From contig MNDB01000111.1 in assembly GCA_001914705.1 (NCBI GenBank), positions 1-5,636 on the forward strand: a stretch of DNA of 5,636 nt, in the 5' to 3' direction. Each line of letters opens with the position of its first letter. Position 1 is the stretch's first letter. The stretch comes from Actinobacteria bacterium 13_2_20CM_68_14. GTDB taxonomy: Bacteria > Actinomycetota > Thermoleophilia > Gaiellales > Gaiellaceae. The notes under the pieces are model-generated. The model had not been told where the DNA came from, did not search any database, and saw nothing but the letters and a program-made list of their open reading frames with translations. This document shows, piece after piece, positions 5,516-5,636 of the stretch. The translations under genes were made by a program, and so were the position numbers.

Positions 5516-5636
5516 CCAGGACAAGGACGAGCGCGACGAGGACGAGGTCGCGCGCGAAAACCAGCCAGGAGGCGATCGCGTCCTGGTGCAGCGCCAGACG
5601 CCAGTAGCGGTTCGGAAACCAGAGCTGCGTCAGCAC
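5481..5636 (-). CDS. C-terminal fragment of an unidentified membrane protein
   Basis: The frame is open from the right window edge to TAG at 5481, giving 51 residues. It reads LTQLWFPNRYWRLALHQDA, then a hydrophobic stretch of SWLVFARDLVLVALVLVLAM, ending with a basic tail (PRRVPTRSP). This looks like the final transmembrane helix of a multi-pass protein. Third codon positions are mostly G or C until the overlap with the phosphoesterase gene, where they worsen. The two genes converge and overlap tail to tail by 35 bases. The FPNRYW segment before a final helix recalls C-termini of some actinobacterial polytopic membrane proteins, perhaps glycosyltransferases, but 51 residues are too few to name a family. 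Confidence 0.7.
   Translation of the reverse strand: MLTQLWFPNRYWRLALHQDAIASWLVFARDLVLVALVLVLAMPRRVPTRSP

Noticed and set aside
4673..5524. A 283-codon minus-strand frame opposite the phosphoesterase gene
   Set aside because: It is an antisense shadow; the plus frame holds every metallophosphoesterase motif.

Overview
The window is very GC-rich, with strong G/C preference at third codon positions in its real genes, and looks like a chromosomal segment of a high-GC actinobacterium. The gene types and the poverty of Shine-Dalgarno sites fit deep lineages such as Thermoleophilia, but that placement is an inference without any database search. No mobile element, CRISPR array, rRNA or tRNA was seen.

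Layout. The left two thirds (1-3644) read leftward on the minus strand in this order: an AI-2E family multi-pass membrane protein (2427-3644), a small membrane-tail ORF that appears broken by a one-base frameshift (2241-2430), a possible 27-residue linking ORF (2161-2244), hemB (1187-2164) and hemL (1-1190, running off the left edge about 30 codons before its expected end). Every junction in this chain is a 4-base stop/start overlap (GTGA or ATGA), so the genes are probably one translationally coupled operon. HemB and HemL carry out two steps of heme/tetrapyrrole synthesis: HemL makes 5-aminolevulinate from glutamate-1-semialdehyde, and HemB condenses two 5-aminolevulinates to porphobilinogen. 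Both keep their catalytic residues.

A divergent, apparently non-coding region of about 310 bases (3645-3956) separates this operon from a rightward pair. It holds a plausible leaderless promoter for the AI-2E gene, several inverted repeats, a perfect 15-base palindrome on a TTGACA box, and a possibly folded leader before the rightward genes.

The rightward pair is a membrane-anchored M23-like (LytM-type) protein that has lost two of the three zinc ligands (3957-4742), followed with a 4-base overlap by a YmdB-type metallophosphoesterase (4739-5515). The only start that keeps the phosphoesterase's first metal-binding aspartate and lies at the coupling junction is a rare CTG. At the right edge the C-terminal part of an unidentified membrane protein (5481-5636, minus strand) converges on the phosphoesterase gene and overlaps it by 35 bases.

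I did not find a clear new defence, mobile or biosynthetic system. The points most worth a second look are the frameshifted small gene, the chain of 4-base overlaps including the 27-codon ORF, the CTG start, the degenerate M23 domain and the palindrome/leader region.
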